A stretch of DNA of 64,000 bases from Afipia sp. OHSU_II-C1 (GCF_000497575.1 NZ_APJI01000013.1:124001-188000); one strand, 5' to 3'; shown: positions 8,832-18,041, counted from the first letter of the stretch. Translations and numbers: made by a program. Notes: generated by a model from the sequence alone, not told the origin.

Positions 8832-9734
8832 ATGAATCAAACTGTTGGTATCGTCGGTGTCGGGATTATGGGCACCGCAATGGCGCGTAACCTGCGCGAG
8901 ACAGGCTTTACCGTCGTTGGATATGATCCCGTGCCCGCGGCCTCCGCGCGCCTGAATTCGCTGGGAGGGCAGGCACTGGCTTCTCCGCGCGCGGTTGCCG
9001 AAGCGGCGCCGATCACCATCATGTCCTTGCCGAAAGCCGAAGCGTTGACCGAAGTCATTGGCGGCGCCGATGGCGTCGCCAATGCGACAGGCACCGGGCA
9101 GATTGTCATCGAGTGCTCCACGTTGCCGCTGGATATCAAGCAGGCTGCGTTCGATGTCATGAAGAAGAGCGGCAAGGTGCTTCTCGACTGCCCGATCAGC
9201 GGCACAGGGGCTCAGGCGGTCGCAAAGGACCTTGTGATCCTGGGCAGCGGTGACAAGGCGGCTTTTGAACGCTGCGCTCCGGTTTTTGCCGGCATGTCCC
9301 GCGTGCAGCATTATCTGGGGCCGTTCGGGCGCGGGAGTATCATGAAGTACATCGCCAACCATCTGGTGACGATCCACAACGTCGCGGCGGCTGAGGCGAT
9401 GGTTCTGGGCATCAAGGCCGGAATTGACCCCGCTATTGTCTACGATACGCTCGCGGATAGCGCAGGTACATCCCGCATGTTCCAGATGCGCGGTCCGCTG
9501 ATGCGCGACGAGCGTTATGATGAACCGACTGCAACGATCCGCATGCAGCTTAAGGATATTGCAATCATCGACGCCTTTGCGGCCGGTCTCGACTGTGCCT
9601 TACCGGTTTATGCGGCGGCGTCGCAAGTTTATCACGCAGGCTCGGCGCTCGGGCGCCGGGAGCAGGACACCGCTGCGGTTTGTGCCGTGCTGGAAACCAT
9701 GCATGGAATTGACCGGAAGACGCTCAAGCCGTAG
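8832..9734 (+). CDS. Beta-hydroxyacid dehydrogenase (3-HIBDH/GarR family)
   Basis: A 300-residue NAD(P)-dependent dehydrogenase. The family features are in order: Rossmann motif VGIVGVGIMGTAMARNL, substrate-binding DCPISGTGAQA, and the catalytic-lysine helix IMKYIANHLVTIHNVAAAEA. Members oxidise 3-hydroxyisobutyrate, tartronate semialdehyde and related acids. It is followed after 54 bases by the BKACE gene, so the pair may act in one breakdown route for a beta-hydroxy or beta-keto acid. The exact substrate cannot be read from the sequence. Confidence 0.82.
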   Translation: MNQTVGIVGVGIMGTAMARNLRETGFTVVGYDPVPAASARLNSLGGQALASPRAVAEAAPITIMSLPKAEALTEVIGGADGVANATGTGQIVIECSTLPLDIKQAAFDVMKKSGKVLLDCPISGTGAQAVAKDLVILGSGDKAAFERCAPVFAGMSRVQHYLGPFGRGSIMKYIANHLVTIHNVAAAEAMVLGIKAGIDPAIVYDTLADSAGTSRMFQMRGPLMRDERYDEPTATIRMQLKDIAIIDAFAAGLDCALPVYAAASQVYHAGSALGRREQDTAAVCAVLETMHGIDRKTLKP

Positions 9735-9788
9735 AGCCTTCGGCGCTTCCTCTCATCCTTGAGCTTAAGCTTCTTCGAAAGGTACAGC

Positions 9789-10622
9789 ATGGCCGATCTG
9801 ACAATCATGGTTGCGCCGAACGGCGCACGCAAAGGCCATGCGGAACATCACAATCTACCCCTGACAACCGAAGCGATCGCAGCGGATGCGCTGGCGTGCA
9901 AGACAGCCGGTGCGCAGGCTGTTCATATGCACGTTCGCGATGCGGACGGGCGTCATACGCTTGATGCGTCACGCTATCTGGCTGCGACCGAAGCCGTGCG
10001 GCGGCTCGTTGGTCCGGAATTCGTTATCCAGATCACAACCGAGGCTGTCGGCATGTTCAGGCCCGATGAGCAGATCGCGGTGGTTCGGGCCGTTCGTCCC
10101 GAGGCTGTGAGCATTGCGACCAAGGAGTTGATTCCGGACGCGAGCGCGGAAGCCGCTGCTGGGGATCTCTACCGATGGGCCCATGAGCAGAAGATTGCTG
10201 TCCAGCACATCGTTTATGCTGCGAATGAATTTGATCATCTGCTCGATCTGATGAAACGCGGGATCATCCCCGGTCGCCGGCACTCCGTTATCTTCCCGCT
10301 TGGCCGCTATGCTGTCGCGCAGGAAAGCGATCCCGCTGAACTCGCACCGTTCGTTGCGAAAGTTCGCGACAACGGGGGTACCGAGCGGTTCGACTGGTGG
10401 GTTTGCGCTTTTGGTGCGTCTGAGACAGCGTCGCTGGTTGCGGCCGCAGCCATGGGCGGGCATTGCAGGATCGGTTTCGAGAATAGCTTCATGAATGCAG
10501 ATGGCAGCCAGGCCGACAGCAACGCAGAACGCGTCCAGGATTTGCAGGCAGCATTGTGCGGAATTCATCGCCCGCGTTCGTCGCGCGCGCAGATACTGCG
10601 AGCGCTGGGCAGGCCAGATTAG
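9789..10622 (+). CDS. Beta-keto acid cleavage enzyme (BKACE, DUF849)
   Basis: A 277-residue TIM-barrel enzyme. Characterised BKACEs use Zn and acetyl-CoA to split a beta-keto acid into acetoacetate and a new acyl-CoA. The Zn ligands are visible as His46 and His48 in AVHMHVRD, with Glu231 in GFENSF as the third conserved residue. The ATG at 9789 is preferred because GAAAGG precedes it; the frame is open further upstream without a good start. It probably works with the dehydrogenase before it. Substrate side chain unknown. Confidence 0.87.
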   Translation: MADLTIMVAPNGARKGHAEHHNLPLTTEAIAADALACKTAGAQAVHMHVRDADGRHTLDASRYLAATEAVRRLVGPEFVIQITTEAVGMFRPDEQIAVVRAVRPEAVSIATKELIPDASAEAAAGDLYRWAHEQKIAVQHIVYAANEFDHLLDLMKRGIIPGRRHSVIFPLGRYAVAQESDPAELAPFVAKVRDNGGTERFDWWVCAFGASETASLVAAAAMGGHCRIGFENSFMNADGSQADSNAERVQDLQAALCGIHRPRSSRAQILRALGRPD

Positions 10623-10754
10623 GCTACCGCGAGGAGCCTAAAGGCCCGCTTCGCATCAGGAAATTCGAAATTTTGCAGGACGGATTGGCGCGCTGCACGC
10701 TTTGTGCGGCGCACTACGCAGTGCCGTGCTTGCAATTCCGGCTACGTTGCGTTA

Positions 10755-10770
10755 TTTATCAGGTGATAAA
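10755..10770. promoter_or_regulatory. Inverted repeat, candidate operator 1 of the catabolic cluster
   Basis: TTTATCAGGTGATAAA, a perfect inverted repeat with seven-base arms around GG, 35 bases before the VOC gene start. Related sites lie at 18026 and 26623, in front of two other operons. The TetR-family gene in the downstream operon is the most obvious candidate to bind it. Confidence 0.6.
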
Positions 10771-10805
10771 ATAAAAAGCATCGATCAGTTTACGGGAGAG
10801 CAGGC

Positions 10806-11315
10806 ATGAAAGTCCTTGGTTTCAACCACCTTTCCATCGGCGCGAAGAACCTCGAAGAGTCCGCCCGCTTCTATCAGACCGTGCTGGGCATGGAGTTGAT
10901 CCCGACCTATAATTTCGGCTTCAAAACCAAGTATCTGCGTTGCGGTGATCTTCAACTCCACCTGTTTGAACTTGAGGATAGCGTCCCGGTGTATCAGCAC
11001 TTTGCGCTCGATGTGGATGACTTTCATGCGGCTTATGAGAAAGCGAAGGCTATCGGAGCGCTCGATTCCTCGGCGTTTCGCAATTCCGTCAACGAGCTCC
11101 CCGACGGGTGTGTTCAGATGTACCTGCGTGATCCAGCCGGCAATCTGGTCGAGATCGACTGGCCGGATGTGAACACGCTGGACCGGTCGCGGATTCCGGA
11201 GATGAAACTGTTGTCCGAATTTGCGACGCAGGATGACGAAGGACTGAAGGCTTCGCTCTATCTCGATCGTCCGCATATCAAGCCGAATGCTCCGAGGAAA
11301 GCATCGGCGCGATAG
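10806..11315 (+). CDS. VOC-superfamily (glyoxalase/dioxygenase-like) protein
   Basis: A 169-residue vicinal-oxygen-chelate protein. Paired beta-alpha-beta modules are visible: FNHLSIGAKNLEESARFYQTVLGMEL at the start, and QHFALDVDDFHAAYEKA, then YLRDPAGNLVEIDW in the second half. His8, a central His (YQHFA) and Glu in NLVEIDW are the probable metal ligands. The family includes glyoxalase I, ring-cleaving dioxygenases and epimerases. It leads an operon with a flavin monooxygenase, a flavin reductase and a TetR regulator, which points to catabolism rather than methylglyoxal removal. Confidence 0.8.
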   Translation: MKVLGFNHLSIGAKNLEESARFYQTVLGMELIPTYNFGFKTKYLRCGDLQLHLFELEDSVPVYQHFALDVDDFHAAYEKAKAIGALDSSAFRNSVNELPDGCVQMYLRDPAGNLVEIDWPDVNTLDRSRIPEMKLLSEFATQDDEGLKASLYLDRPHIKPNAPRKASAR

Positions 11316-11331
11316 TTTTAGGGAGGCGACC

Positions 11332-12558
11332 ATGTCGGGTACCGTTCATAAGCTTGGTCTGGACCGTCGTTCAAACGGTCAGGATGATGCATATTCGGAG
11401 ATGCTGGAGCGTGCGCACGCGCTGGTTCCGAAATTGCGGGAGCGTGCTGCAAAGACGGAGGAAATGCGGCGCCTTCCTCCGGAAACCGAGCGAGAGCTTC
11501 ATGAAGCCGGCCTGTTCAGGATTCTTCAGCCCAAGCGGGTGGGTGGCTCCGAGCTCGATTACGTGGCACTGGTCGATTTCGCGGACGTCGTCGCACTTGC
11601 CGATGCGTCGGTTGCGTGGAATCTCGCGAATCTGGCCAGCCATCACTGGATGCTGGGTATGTTCGATGTGCGTGCGCAGGACCTGATCTGGAACGAGAAT
11701 GTCGATGCCCTGATTGCATCGTCGTTCGTATTCCCTGCCGGCCGCGCCACGAAGGTCGCCGGTGGGTATACCCTGTCAGGCCGTTGGCCGTTCTCATCGG
11801 GCGTCGATTCCAGCAGCTGGAACATGCTGGCAGGCATCGTGTCGTCCGATGATGATGCGGATGGTGTGGAATACCGGATCTTCTTGCTGAAGCAGTCTGA
11901 CTACAAGATTCTCGACACATGGAGTTCGACCGGCCTCAAGGGGACTGGATCCAACGATGTCGAAGCCAAGGATGTATTTGTCCCGGATTACATGACCCTT
12001 GCGGTCAGGGACGTTGGTGGTGGAGCGACACCTGGAAGCGCAGTGAATCCCGGTGCGCTTTACGCCTTGCCAGTCTTTTCACTGTTTCCGTTCGTTCTCT
12101 CGGGAGCAGGCCTGGGTAATGCCCAGGCCTGCCTTGATGATTACGTCGGGATCGCCAAGCATCGCGCCTCGACCTACAACCGCGCGAAACTGGGTGACCT
12201 GCAGACAACACAGATCAAGATCGCTGAGGCGTCTGCAAAGGTTGATGCAGCGCGTCTGATCATGCGCCGAACCTGTATTGAGGCGATGTCCGACGCCCGT
12301 CGCGGCGTCGTCCCCAACCTTTCGGAGAAAACCAGATACCGGCGCGACGGCGCATATGCGGTCAATCTGTGCACCGAAGCGGTTTCCACATTGTTTTCGG
12401 CGAGCGGCGCGCGGGGCCTTTACACGACTGGCGCTCTGCAGCGGCAATTCCGCGATGCCCATGCGATTAACGCACACATTGCATTCAGTTTCGATGCGTC
12501 CGGAACCAACTACGGCCGCGTCGCGCTTGATCTGCCATCCGAAAATCTGACCCTTTAA
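11332..12558 (+). CDS. Flavin-dependent monooxygenase, acyl-CoA dehydrogenase fold
   Basis: A 408-residue group D flavin monooxygenase (HsaA/HpaB/DszC-like). The acyl-CoA-dehydrogenase fold is evident from RLPPETERELHEAGLFRILQP, VAWNLANLASHHWMLGMF, the FSSGVDSSSW segment, and the C-terminal helix with TLFSASGARGLY. Enzymes of this group hydroxylate aromatic or heteroaromatic substrates using reduced flavin supplied by a separate reductase, which here is the next gene, 12 bases downstream. The ATG at 11332 has GGGAGG upstream. A genuine acyl-CoA dehydrogenase is the main alternative. Confidence 0.82.
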   Translation: MSGTVHKLGLDRRSNGQDDAYSEMLERAHALVPKLRERAAKTEEMRRLPPETERELHEAGLFRILQPKRVGGSELDYVALVDFADVVALADASVAWNLANLASHHWMLGMFDVRAQDLIWNENVDALIASSFVFPAGRATKVAGGYTLSGRWPFSSGVDSSSWNMLAGIVSSDDDADGVEYRIFLLKQSDYKILDTWSSTGLKGTGSNDVEAKDVFVPDYMTLAVRDVGGGATPGSAVNPGALYALPVFSLFPFVLSGAGLGNAQACLDDYVGIAKHRASTYNRAKLGDLQTTQIKIAEASAKVDAARLIMRRTCIEAMSDARRGVVPNLSEKTRYRRDGAYAVNLCTEAVSTLFSASGARGLYTTGALQRQFRDAHAINAHIAFSFDASGTNYGRVALDLPSENLTL

Positions 12559-12570
12559 GAGGTGCGGGTC

Positions 12571-13110
12571 ATGGTTGCTGCTTCGCAGAATCCGGCCGAC
12601 TTCAGGAACGAGCTTTCGAGCGACAGTTCATCGATTGATCCGCGCGATTTCCGGAACGCGCTGGGGGCTTATGCGACCGGCGTTACTATCATCACGGCGG
12701 CGACGCCGGACGGGAAGCAGGCAGGCTTGACCTGCAATTCGTTCGCGTCGGTTTCGCTCAACCCGCCACTCGTGCTGTGGAGTCTGGTGACCTATTCGCC
12801 AAGCATGACCATCTTTCAGAACGCGAGCCATTTTGCGGTCAACGTGCTGGGGGCGTCGCAGCAGGGGTTGGCGAAACAATTTGCCACGCGCGCCGAGGAC
12901 AAATTCGCTGGGGTCTCATGGAAGCCCGGGTTGGGGGATGCGCCGGTCCTTGCGGATGCGGTGGCAACCTTTCAATGCCGTAGTGCCGACCGCTATTACG
13001 GCGGCGACCACGTTATTTTCCTTGGTGCGGTCGAGGCTTACGATTACAACCGGGCAGAGCCGCTGCTGTTTGCACGCGGAAGTTTTGGTCACTTTGTTCC
13101 TGGGGCATAA
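12571..13110 (+). CDS. Flavin reductase, small component of a two-component monooxygenase
   Basis: A 179-residue FMN/FAD reductase of the HpaC/HsaB family. The core is FRNALGAYATGVTIITA, GLTCNSFASVSLNPPLVLWSL and FAVNVLGASQQGLAKQFA, ending with the GDHVIFLGAVEAYDY signature. It supplies reduced flavin to a partner oxygenase. The partner is very probably the monooxygenase just upstream, though the luciferase-like protein at 15701-16807 could also draw on it. The ATG at 12571 has AGAGG eight bases upstream; an in-frame GTG lies at 12562. Confidence 0.87.
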   Translation: MVAASQNPADFRNELSSDSSSIDPRDFRNALGAYATGVTIITAATPDGKQAGLTCNSFASVSLNPPLVLWSLVTYSPSMTIFQNASHFAVNVLGASQQGLAKQFATRAEDKFAGVSWKPGLGDAPVLADAVATFQCRSADRYYGGDHVIFLGAVEAYDYNRAEPLLFARGSFGHFVPGA

Positions 13111-13124
13111 TCCCAGCGGGTCTT

Positions 13125-13826
13125 ATGAAAAAGAAACCGTCACCATCGGTTGCGCGCGTCAAACAGAAGCGCCTGTCTCCCGAAGACCGGCGTCAGGAAT
13201 TCGTCCGCAAGGCTACTGAGTTCTTTTCCGAGGAGGGATTCAACGGCGGTACGCGTGAACTCGCGCGCCGGCTGGGTGTGACCCAGCCGCTGCTCTATCG
13301 CTATTTCCCGAGCAAGGAAGAACTGATCAAGGAAGTCTATCGCAAGGTCTATCTCGAGCCGCTCGACACCGGCTGGGAGAAGCTCCTCACCAACCGGTCG
13401 CGCCCCATTCGCGAGCGTCTGGTGCAGTTCTACGAAACCTATACCAATGTGATCTTTTCGCGGAAGTGGCTGAGGATCTATCTGTTCTCGGGCCTTAAAG
13501 GCCTCGACATCAACCGCTGGTACGTCGGCGTCGTTCGCGACAAAATCCTCACGCGCATCATCAAGGAGGTCAGGTTCGAGGCGGGTTTGCCTGCGCAGGC
13601 CAAGCAGACGGCATACGAGATCGAAATGGCGTGGGTCTTCCATGGCGGTATCTTCTATTACGGCGTCCGAAGGTACATCTATGAGATGGAGCCGCTTCAG
13701 GAAAAAGAAGAAATGATCGCTAATGCAATTGATGGATACCTGGCCGGATTCACGCGCGTGTCCGGCAATAGCGCCAAGCGGCCGTCTGTTAAGTCAAACC
13801 GGTTCAATGCCGCCGCTGGCGACTGA
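13125..13826 (+). CDS. TetR-family transcriptional regulator
   Basis: A 233-residue regulator. The N-terminal helix-turn-helix (residues about 25-70) contains RELARRLGVTQPLLYRYFPSKEELIKEVY, the TetR signature. The C-terminal part should form the ligand-binding, dimerising domain. It is the last gene of the operon starting at 10806, only 14 bases after the reductase, and so is likely autoregulated through the inverted repeat at 10755. The last 33 bases overlap the end of the convergent Gfo/Idh gene. Confidence 0.9.
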   Translation: MKKKPSPSVARVKQKRLSPEDRRQEFVRKATEFFSEEGFNGGTRELARRLGVTQPLLYRYFPSKEELIKEVYRKVYLEPLDTGWEKLLTNRSRPIRERLVQFYETYTNVIFSRKWLRIYLFSGLKGLDINRWYVGVVRDKILTRIIKEVRFEAGLPAQAKQTAYEIEMAWVFHGGIFYYGVRRYIYEMEPLQEKEEMIANAIDGYLAGFTRVSGNSAKRPSVKSNRFNAAAGD

Positions 13827-14783
13827 TCGTTGAATTGCCTCGAACGCCCGAACGTTCATCAGCATTTCTTCATGTGTGACGGGATATGGGCTCCCGCCAA
13901 GCGCAGCGCGCCCGAAAGCTTCGAGGTTGTCCCGCACCGCGGGGTGGGGCTGATAGTAAGCGGTTTCCGGTGAGCGATCGCGCTGGACGCGCGTGACAGC
14001 CCAGCCCGTCGGATTTTCCGGATGGGTCCGGTCGCGGATTTCCATCCAGCCCTTTGATCCCAGCAGCGCCAGACGGCCCATGAAGGGTGTTGCAAGGACC
14101 GCGTTCAGCGTAGCCGTCGTGCGGTTCTCGAAGCCGATGGTGATTGAGAGCGTGTCCCCGTTTGCGAAATGGCTGCCGAGCGTGCCGAGCCGCGCCCAGA
14201 CATGGGTGGGCTTTCCAAGGATCGCGATCGAAAGATCGACCAGATGAATACCGGTCGCCGACAGCGGGCCAACGGGATTCTCCGTATTCGACAGACGCCA
14301 GTTGTCCGGCGGCAGATTAAGGAACTTGTCCTGACTGAAATTTCCCTCCAAGACGAGCGCTTTGCCGAACTCGCCGTCCGCGAAACGCTTGCGCATTTCG
14401 ATGACGGCCGGTTCGAAACGCCGCTCGTGCCCGATACCGAGCTGGACTTTCGCCTTTGTGACAGCGGTTATGGCGCGCTCTGCATCGGCTCCCGTCGTGC
14501 AAAGCGGCTTTTCGCAAAACACATGACGGCCGGATTTGGCTGCGGCCTCGATCTGTGCGGCATGGCGATCCTGCGGCGTGCAGAGGATAACGGCGTCAAT
14601 ATCGGAGCGTGCCAGCGCATCCTCGAAGCGAGCGGATGTCTCGAGTCCTAATGCGGAACCCTTTGCGCGCATGGGCTCCAGCGGATCGATGCCCAGTACC
14701 GGTTTGATGACCTCGCTGCTTGAAAGATTGCTGGCAATGGTCTGTCCCCACCATCCCAGTCCGACAATGGCGGCCCGGATCAT
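13794..14783 (-). CDS. Gfo/Idh/MocA-family oxidoreductase
   Basis: A 329-residue NAD(P)-dependent oxidoreductase. The Rossmann motif AAIVGLGWWGQTIA begins the protein, and the family EKP motif is in HVFCEKPLCT, whose Lys is catalytic or cofactor-binding. The C-terminal domain contains ATGIHLVDLSIAILG. Members act on sugars, inositols, and sometimes on other cyclic alcohols. It is the last gene of a minus-strand operon with a polysaccharide deacetylase-like gene and a luciferase-like monooxygenase. Confidence 0.83.
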   Translation of the reverse strand: MIRAAIVGLGWWGQTIASNLSSSEVIKPVLGIDPLEPMRAKGSALGLETSARFEDALARSDIDAVILCTPQDRHAAQIEAAAKSGRHVFCEKPLCTTGADAERAITAVTKAKVQLGIGHERRFEPAVIEMRKRFADGEFGKALVLEGNFSQDKFLNLPPDNWRLSNTENPVGPLSATGIHLVDLSIAILGKPTHVWARLGTLGSHFANGDTLSITIGFENRTTATLNAVLATPFMGRLALLGSKGWMEIRDRTHPENPTGWAVTRVQRDRSPETAYYQPHPAVRDNLEAFGRAALGGSPYPVTHEEMLMNVRAFEAIQRSVASGGIEPV

Positions 14784-14803
14784 GTCTGCACTCCAATCGG
14801 AAT

Positions 14804-15700
14804 TTAAGCTTTGGTCATCTGGCCGCGATACCAGTCGCCGATTTCGCTCGCGGTCATCAAGGCGACGCCGTCGTGGCCGATCACATAGTCGAGCAGTTGC
14901 TCAAGATACTTGATGCGGTGCGGAACGCCTGTGATGTAGGGATGAATCGAGATCGCCATCACACGGGCATTCTCGGCGCCTTCGAGATAAAGCCGGTCGA
15001 ACTGGTCGATACACCGGCGCATGAACTGGTCCGAAGCCATGTGCTGTAGCGCGTGGACGACAATGTCATTGGTTTCGACAGTGTAAGGAATCGTGGTGAT
15101 CGGGCCGTGCGGGGTCTCAATGTCCTGCGGCAGATCGTCGATGACCCAATCCGCGACGTATTCGATCCCGTTCAGCCGGAGAAGATCGAGCGTGTCGTTG
15201 GTTTCCGTCAATCCGGGGCTTTCCCATGACCGCGGCGCCTTGCCGGCGAATTTTGCGATAGTGTCCACGGCGCGCTTGATGGCGTCGCCCTGATTGTCGA
15301 GCTTGTGCATCGGCCCTTGCAGGAAGCCGTGCCCCATGAACTCGAACCCGGCATCGCGTGCCGCGGCCGCGACGCGAGGATACGATATGCAGACGTTACC
15401 ATTGATGGCCAGCGTGCCCGGAATGTTTCGGTCGGTCAGCGCTTTCAACTGGCGCCAGAAACCTGCGCGCATTCCGTATTCATGCCACGCCCAGTTCGGC
15501 ACATCGGGGAGCAGCGGCTGACCCATCGGCGGGCTGAGAACCGTGCGCGGCATCGCATTTTCGATCCGCCATTCCTCGACATTCAAGATGATCCAGACTG
15601 CCAGCTTCTTGTCGCCAGGAAGAACAAGTTTGGGGCGATCGATGAGAGCCTGATAGGGAACGCGATCAGTGAGGGTCAATGGAGATACCTGCTTTACCAA
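14804..15700 (-). CDS. Polysaccharide deacetylase-fold hydrolase (PuuE-like)
   Basis: A 298-residue NodB-fold protein of the cytosolic subgroup that includes PuuE allantoinase and other cyclic-amide hydrolases. Visible features are WIILNVEEW, HEYGMRAGFWR, LAINGNVCISYP, FMGHGF and VMAISIHPYITG. No signal peptide is present, which argues against a cell-wall substrate. A TTG at 15700 directly follows the stop codon of the upstream gene, implying translational coupling. The neighbouring monooxygenase suggests hydrolysis of a C-N bond in a catabolite, but this is inference. Confidence 0.75.
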   Translation of the reverse strand: MVKQVSPLTLTDRVPYQALIDRPKLVLPGDKKLAVWIILNVEEWRIENAMPRTVLSPPMGQPLLPDVPNWAWHEYGMRAGFWRQLKALTDRNIPGTLAINGNVCISYPRVAAAARDAGFEFMGHGFLQGPMHKLDNQGDAIKRAVDTIAKFAGKAPRSWESPGLTETNDTLDLLRLNGIEYVADWVIDDLPQDIETPHGPITTIPYTVETNDIVVHALQHMASDQFMRRCIDQFDRLYLEGAENARVMAISIHPYITGVPHRIKYLEQLLDYVIGHDGVALMTASEIGDWYRGQMTKA

Positions 15701-16807
15701 TTACTCTGCGGCTCTGGCCTGCTTCGGCGAACCTGCGTTCACCAGCGGCAGGACTTTCTCCGCCGCAAGGATCATGGACCTGCGCCCGAGTTGGCGGTCT
15801 TTCCAGTCCTTGCCGGCATAGAGCAGCGTTCCGAATGTGCCGACCTCCTCCTGAAAAGCAAGAAGCTGATCGGCAACACTGTCCGGCGTGCCGTAGATGA
15901 TCAGCTTGTCGCAGATCATCTCAAGGGTCACCTCGTCGTCCGGCTGATCGCGGCGCGTCTTGAACAGTTCGATCCGTCCATTCTTCTTCAGCTTTGTGAA
16001 CAATGAGCGGTAATAGTTCACATATGGACCGTTGGGATCGGTGGCATAGGCTTTGGCAGTCGCGGCATCGTCAGCCACGAAAACGCTCTTGGCGACACGC
16101 CAGTTTGCGGGATCCGCGGGGCGACCGCCGCGCTCGCAGCCTTCAACGTATTTCGGCCAGTGGCTTTTGACCCATGCGGGCATCAGGAAGTTTGCAGAAA
16201 TCGGGTCCCATCCCCGAACGGCCGCTTCGGTAACGCCCTTTGAAAAGGGCGCGACCGCTGTCACGACGATCGGCGGATGCGGTCGTTGCAGCGGGCGAGG
16301 GATGTAGCCCTGGCCGATTTCCTTGATCTGCGTTCGCTGCGTGGACACCGTCCAGTACTTGCCTTGCAGATTGTACGGCGGCTCTCCCGACCAGATGCCA
16401 AGCACCTGATTGATCGCCTCGAGGAACATCTCGTTGCGGTTGAAATCGAGATTGCCGAACAGTTCCGCATCGGACAGGAGACCGCCGGGGCTGATGCCGA
16501 AAATGAAACGGCCATCGAGCATATGGTCCAGCATCGCGATGGTGGCTGCGACCGTCGCAGGGTGGGTGTTGGGCATGTTGACGGTGCCCGTACCCAGCTT
16601 GATCTGTTTGGTCGCGGCAGCGATCCACGCCAGAAACGTCACGCACGACGTAATATTCTCGGCCTTGTCGGTGACATGCTCGCCGACATAGGCCTCGGTA
16701 AATCCGAGTTCGTCGGCGAGCAGGAAAGCCTCGCGATCCTCCGCCAGCGACTGCCGCCAGTCTTTATCCAGCGGATGGATCGGCATGGTGAAAAAGCCCA
16801 GCTTCAT
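15701..16807 (-). CDS. Luciferase-like (LLM) flavin-dependent monooxygenase
   Basis: A 368-residue TIM-barrel monooxygenase of the bacterial luciferase superfamily, which uses reduced FMN or F420. Characteristic segments are GFFTMPIHP at the start, DELGFTEAYVGEHVTD, LGTGTVNMPNTHPATVAATIAMLDHM and RFIFGISPGG. It leads a minus-strand operon with the deacetylase-fold and Gfo/Idh genes, and is divergent from a LysR gene that probably controls it. The reductase at 12571 could supply its flavin. The substrate is not evident. Confidence 0.85.
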   Translation of the reverse strand: MKLGFFTMPIHPLDKDWRQSLAEDREAFLLADELGFTEAYVGEHVTDKAENITSCVTFLAWIAAATKQIKLGTGTVNMPNTHPATVAATIAMLDHMLDGRFIFGISPGGLLSDAELFGNLDFNRNEMFLEAINQVLGIWSGEPPYNLQGKYWTVSTQRTQIKEIGQGYIPRPLQRPHPPIVVTAVAPFSKGVTEAAVRGWDPISANFLMPAWVKSHWPKYVEGCERGGRPADPANWRVAKSVFVADDAATAKAYATDPNGPYVNYYRSLFTKLKKNGRIELFKTRRDQPDDEVTLEMICDKLIIYGTPDSVADQLLAFQEEVGTFGTLLYAGKDWKDRQLGRRSMILAAEKVLPLVNAGSPKQARAAE

Positions 16808-16863
16808 TGCGCGTTTCCCGAGACGTTTGTGATTGAAGGCAAGAGTAGCGATTGTGGGCTATT

Positions 16864-16880
16864 AGAAAAATGATTATTCT
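16864..16880. promoter_or_regulatory. Imperfect palindrome in divergent LLM/LysR promoter
   Basis: AGAAAAATGATTATTCT is a 17-base palindrome centred on G with one mismatched pair. It lies in the 101-base gap between the divergent monooxygenase and LysR genes, where LysR regulators normally bind. Confidence 0.45.
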
Positions 16881-16908
16881 TACTCTCTCACATTAAGAAA
16901 GTTGATGG

Positions 16909-17868
16909 ATGGTTTCACTCCGCCAGATCAGGTCTTTTGTCGCGGTCTACGAAGAGGGCTCGTTTACGTCGGCCGCCAAGCGAGAGGGCGCGACCCAGTC
17001 GGGTATCTCGCAGCATCTCAAGCAACTTGAGTCTGAGCTCGGGGCGGCGTTGCTCGAACGAAACGGCCGCGACGTTGAGCCGACGCTGGCTGGGAAGCTC
17101 TATTATCGCGAATGCGTCGACGTCCTGAAAAAATTGGAGGCGGCGCAGCAAAGTGTCGCGGTCAGTCATGTCCGCGGTGCGATCCGTGTGGGCCTGATGC
17201 CGACGTTTACCAGATCGCTGCTCGCTCCCGCGCTAGACAGGTTTCTCGGCTCCGCGCCGGGCTCGGAAATCAGCGTTATCGAGGCCTATTCAGGGGTTCT
17301 GACCGAAATGATCCTGAAAGGCGAACTGGATTTTGCCATTGTTCCGGCATTCGAGGGGGCAACCGGGATATCGCATCGTCTTCTTGCCCGCGATCGGGAG
17401 ATGCTAGTCAGCGCCAAGCGGACCAAGAATAATCTGAAACCGGTCAGGCTATCCGACCTCGGTCCGCTCAAAGTGGTATTGCCCGGGCTTCAGAATACGC
17501 GCCGCCGTAATATCGAAACATATTTCAGCGCCAATGGCGTGACGGTGGCGCAACGGCTTGAACTCGACGCAATGATGGGCACGCTGCAATTTGTCGCAGC
17601 GAGCGATTGGGTTGCGATTCTGCCCTTCGTAATGATGGTTTCGGACCTGGACGAAGGACGCTTCGATGTCAGGCCGCTCGATGATCCGCCGTTTTATTCC
17701 GAGTTCGTTCTGATCGAGCCGGCGCGCAAGGTGATGTCTCCGGCGGCGGCCTTGTTCGCCGAAATCCTCAAAATGGAGGCCGAGCGCTCGCGTCTTGTTT
17801 TTAAGAAACGCGCTGGTGTGCAGCAGGTATTGCGACGGCGCGTTGTTCGGACAGCGGGGCGCCGCTAG
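16909..17868 (+). CDS. LysR-family transcriptional regulator
   Basis: A 319-residue regulator. The N-terminal helix-turn-helix SLRQIRSFVAVYEEGSFTSAA, with QSGISQHLKQLESELG, is canonical, and the periplasmic-binding-like effector domain starts near residue 90 (AIRVGLMPTFTRS). It is divergent from the LLM monooxygenase operon with 101 bases between starts, so it probably activates that operon and represses itself. It is upstream of the molybdenum hydroxylase operon on the same strand, but 256 bases and a separate inverted repeat lie between. Confidence 0.9.
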   Translation: MVSLRQIRSFVAVYEEGSFTSAAKREGATQSGISQHLKQLESELGAALLERNGRDVEPTLAGKLYYRECVDVLKKLEAAQQSVAVSHVRGAIRVGLMPTFTRSLLAPALDRFLGSAPGSEISVIEAYSGVLTEMILKGELDFAIVPAFEGATGISHRLLARDREMLVSAKRTKNNLKPVRLSDLGPLKVVLPGLQNTRRRNIETYFSANGVTVAQRLELDAMMGTLQFVAASDWVAILPFVMMVSDLDEGRFDVRPLDDPPFYSEFVLIEPARKVMSPAAALFAEILKMEAERSRLVFKKRAGVQQVLRRRVVRTAGRR

Positions 17869-18025
17869 AAAATTTGTGCAGCGCGACAACGGCCGTCCAA
17901 AGCATTTTTCGATTTGGAATTCCGTAACCTTGTCGTTGATTTGTCGTGCCCCGCCGGTCTGTGCTGAACCCGCGGATCGCACGGTTCTTCAATTGCCAGT
18001 GTCATGAGCTGTTCATCGCCGCGAA

Positions 18026-18041
18026 ATAATCGTTCGATAAA
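18026..18041. promoter_or_regulatory. Inverted repeat, candidate operator 2 of the catabolic cluster
   Basis: ATAATCGTTCGATAAA matches the site at 10755 in the core TATC/GATA spacing, with one mismatch between its arms (TAATCG versus CGATAA). It lies 84 bases before the molybdenum hydroxylase operon. Confidence 0.5.
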
